Source: Candidatus Omnitrophota bacterium
GTDB lineage: Bacteria > Omnitrophota > Gorgyraeia > Gygaellales > Profunditerraquicolaceae
Direction: 5' to 3'
Assembly (NCBI GenBank): GCA_003644385.1
Contig: QNCD01000006.1
Span: 1 to 37,473 of the forward strand
Length of the DNA stretch: 37,473 bases
The notes under the pieces are model-generated. The model ran no database searches. It had not been told where the DNA came from and saw nothing but the letters and a program-made list of their open reading frames with translations. The translations under genes and the position numbers were made by a program. Shown piece after piece: positions 36,537-37,473 of this stretch (position 1 is its first letter; each line of letters opens with the position of its first letter).

Positions 36537-37400
36537 TTAACTGCATTTTTTTACCGCTTCCGGGATACTCTCAATTACATCCGAAGCAATCAAGCTGATT
36601 TGTGTCTTCTTTTTTGCAGCTAGGTCTCCGGCCAAGCCATGAAGATACACCGCATATTTAGCAGCCTCAAAACTATCTAACCCTTGCCCGAGAAACGCGG
36701 CAATCATTCCGCTTAAAACATCTCCGCTTCCTGCTGTCGCCATTCCTGGATTGCCAGTACGGTTTATATAAAATCCGCCTTGATAATCCACCACCAGCGT
36801 ATTATGGCCTTTTAAAACCAAAGTAAGCTTATAATCACTGGCAAATTTTTTTGCGATCCCCGGCCGGTTATTCTGTATTTTTTTCACACTTACTCCTAAT
36901 AACCTGGCCATTTCACCGGGGTGCGGAGTCAAAATAAAACGGTGTACGGTGTTCGGTGTACGGCGCAATAGATCTAAATGACCGACTAAAGCATTCAGGC
37001 CGTCTGCGTCAATTACTGCAGGCTTCTTTAACTTTCTGATCACCTTGTGTATTAAATTCTGAGTAGACTTATTTTGCGTCAGCCCCGGGCCGATAACCAA
37101 GACATCGGTTTTTTTTATAAAATCTTCTAGTTTTTTAAATCCGCTTAAGCTTAAAGTCCCGCTGCTCGTTTCAGCAAGAGGCAGTATCATTGCCTCTTTA
37201 GGTTTTATTTTTATAATTGCGCTGTTTAAGCTTTTGGGTATACCCAGCGTAACTAATCCGCTGCCACTACGCATTACAGCCTGAGCGCATAAAACCGCAG
37301 CGCCTGAAAATACGCTTGAGCCGCCTAAAATAAAAATATGCCCGAAGTCGCCTTTGTGGCTGCTAAGCTTTCTGCGTAATAATCGCGTTGGCAACCGCAT
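36537..37400 (-). CDS. nnrD: ADP/ATP-dependent NAD(P)H-hydrate dehydratase
   Basis: 287 aa; HKGDFGHIFILGGSSVFSGAAVLCAQAVMRSGSGLV, VIGPGL, VIDADGLNAL, TPHPGEMARLL, NRTGNPGMATAGSGDVLSGMIAAFLGQG. Confidence 0.93.
   Translation of the reverse strand: MRLPTRLLRRKLSSHKGDFGHIFILGGSSVFSGAAVLCAQAVMRSGSGLVTLGIPKSLNSAIIKIKPKEAMILPLAETSSGTLSLSGFKKLEDFIKKTDVLVIGPGLTQNKSTQNLIHKVIRKLKKPAVIDADGLNALVGHLDLLRRTPNTVHRFILTPHPGEMARLLGVSVKKIQNNRPGIAKKFASDYKLTLVLKGHNTLVVDYQGGFYINRTGNPGMATAGSGDVLSGMIAAFLGQGLDSFEAAKYAVYLHGLAGDLAAKKKTQISLIASDVIESIPEAVKKCS
36940..36964 (-). repeat. Heptamer tandem repeat CGGTGTA x3 in frame within nnrD
   Basis: CGGTGTA CGGTGTT CGGTGTA CGGCG; encodes RRTPNTVHR. Confidence 0.85.
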
Positions 37401-37473
37401 AATTTTTTATATGAGAAATCGAAACATACACTTTTATTTTTTTATTTTCGCCCTTGCGTACAACACAACAGGG
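37363..37473 (-). CDS. acpS: Holo-[acyl-carrier-protein] synthase, C-terminal end (start outside window)
   Basis: Own translation PCCVVRKGENKKIKVYVSISHIKNYAVANAIITQKA*; VSISHxxxYAxA matches the AcpS C-terminus; overlaps the nnrD start. Confidence 0.7.
   Translation of the reverse strand, partial: PCCVVRKGENKKIKVYVSISHIKNYAVANAIITQKA

Noticed and set aside
36314-36598. 94-aa plus-strand ORF and neighbouring 36024-36248 ORF
   Set aside because: They read antisense through the tRNA-Tyr intron, tRNA-Thr and hairpins; no protein-like features.

Overview
The window is a gene-dense bacterial chromosomal segment. Gene content and style suggest a Candidatus Omnitrophota-like or other candidate-phylum genome, but this is inference only. 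Every convincing gene lies on the minus strand. Recognisable genes in window order: pgpH-like HD hydrolase (partial), phoH, LysM lipoprotein, aspS, hisS, HU/IHF, dnaE with an intein, guaA, guaB3-like, groEL, groES, a response-regulator pseudogene, coaX, uvrB, pilT, nadC, valS, cimA, lysC, cstA, apgM-like, coaB, thrC, hom, PilZ, tRNA-Pro, gpsA, PilZ, a ThyA-like gene, a tRNA cluster, nnrD and acpS (partial). Main discovery: a tRNA-Tyr(GUA) gene interrupted in its anticodon loop by a compact 200-nt ORF-less group I intron. P1-P9, the P/Q/R/S core motifs and the splice sites can all be read by eye. Second: at least ten dispersed loci carry short tandem arrays of 7- or 8-bp units. Five are in frame inside housekeeping genes (hisS, nadC, thrC, valS, nnrD) and five are intergenic, four of these just after stop codons. 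A GC-rich palindromic element also sits in frame in valS and gpsA. Other points of interest: a 457-aa intein in DnaE with LAGLIDADG-like motifs and an XRE-like helix-turn-helix, a GAD-less AspRS, GMP synthetase with a Lys-rich tail, tRNA-terminus-derived hairpins, a degenerate tRNA-like sequence, and a MITE-like inverted-repeat element at the end of a nonsense-interrupted receiver gene.
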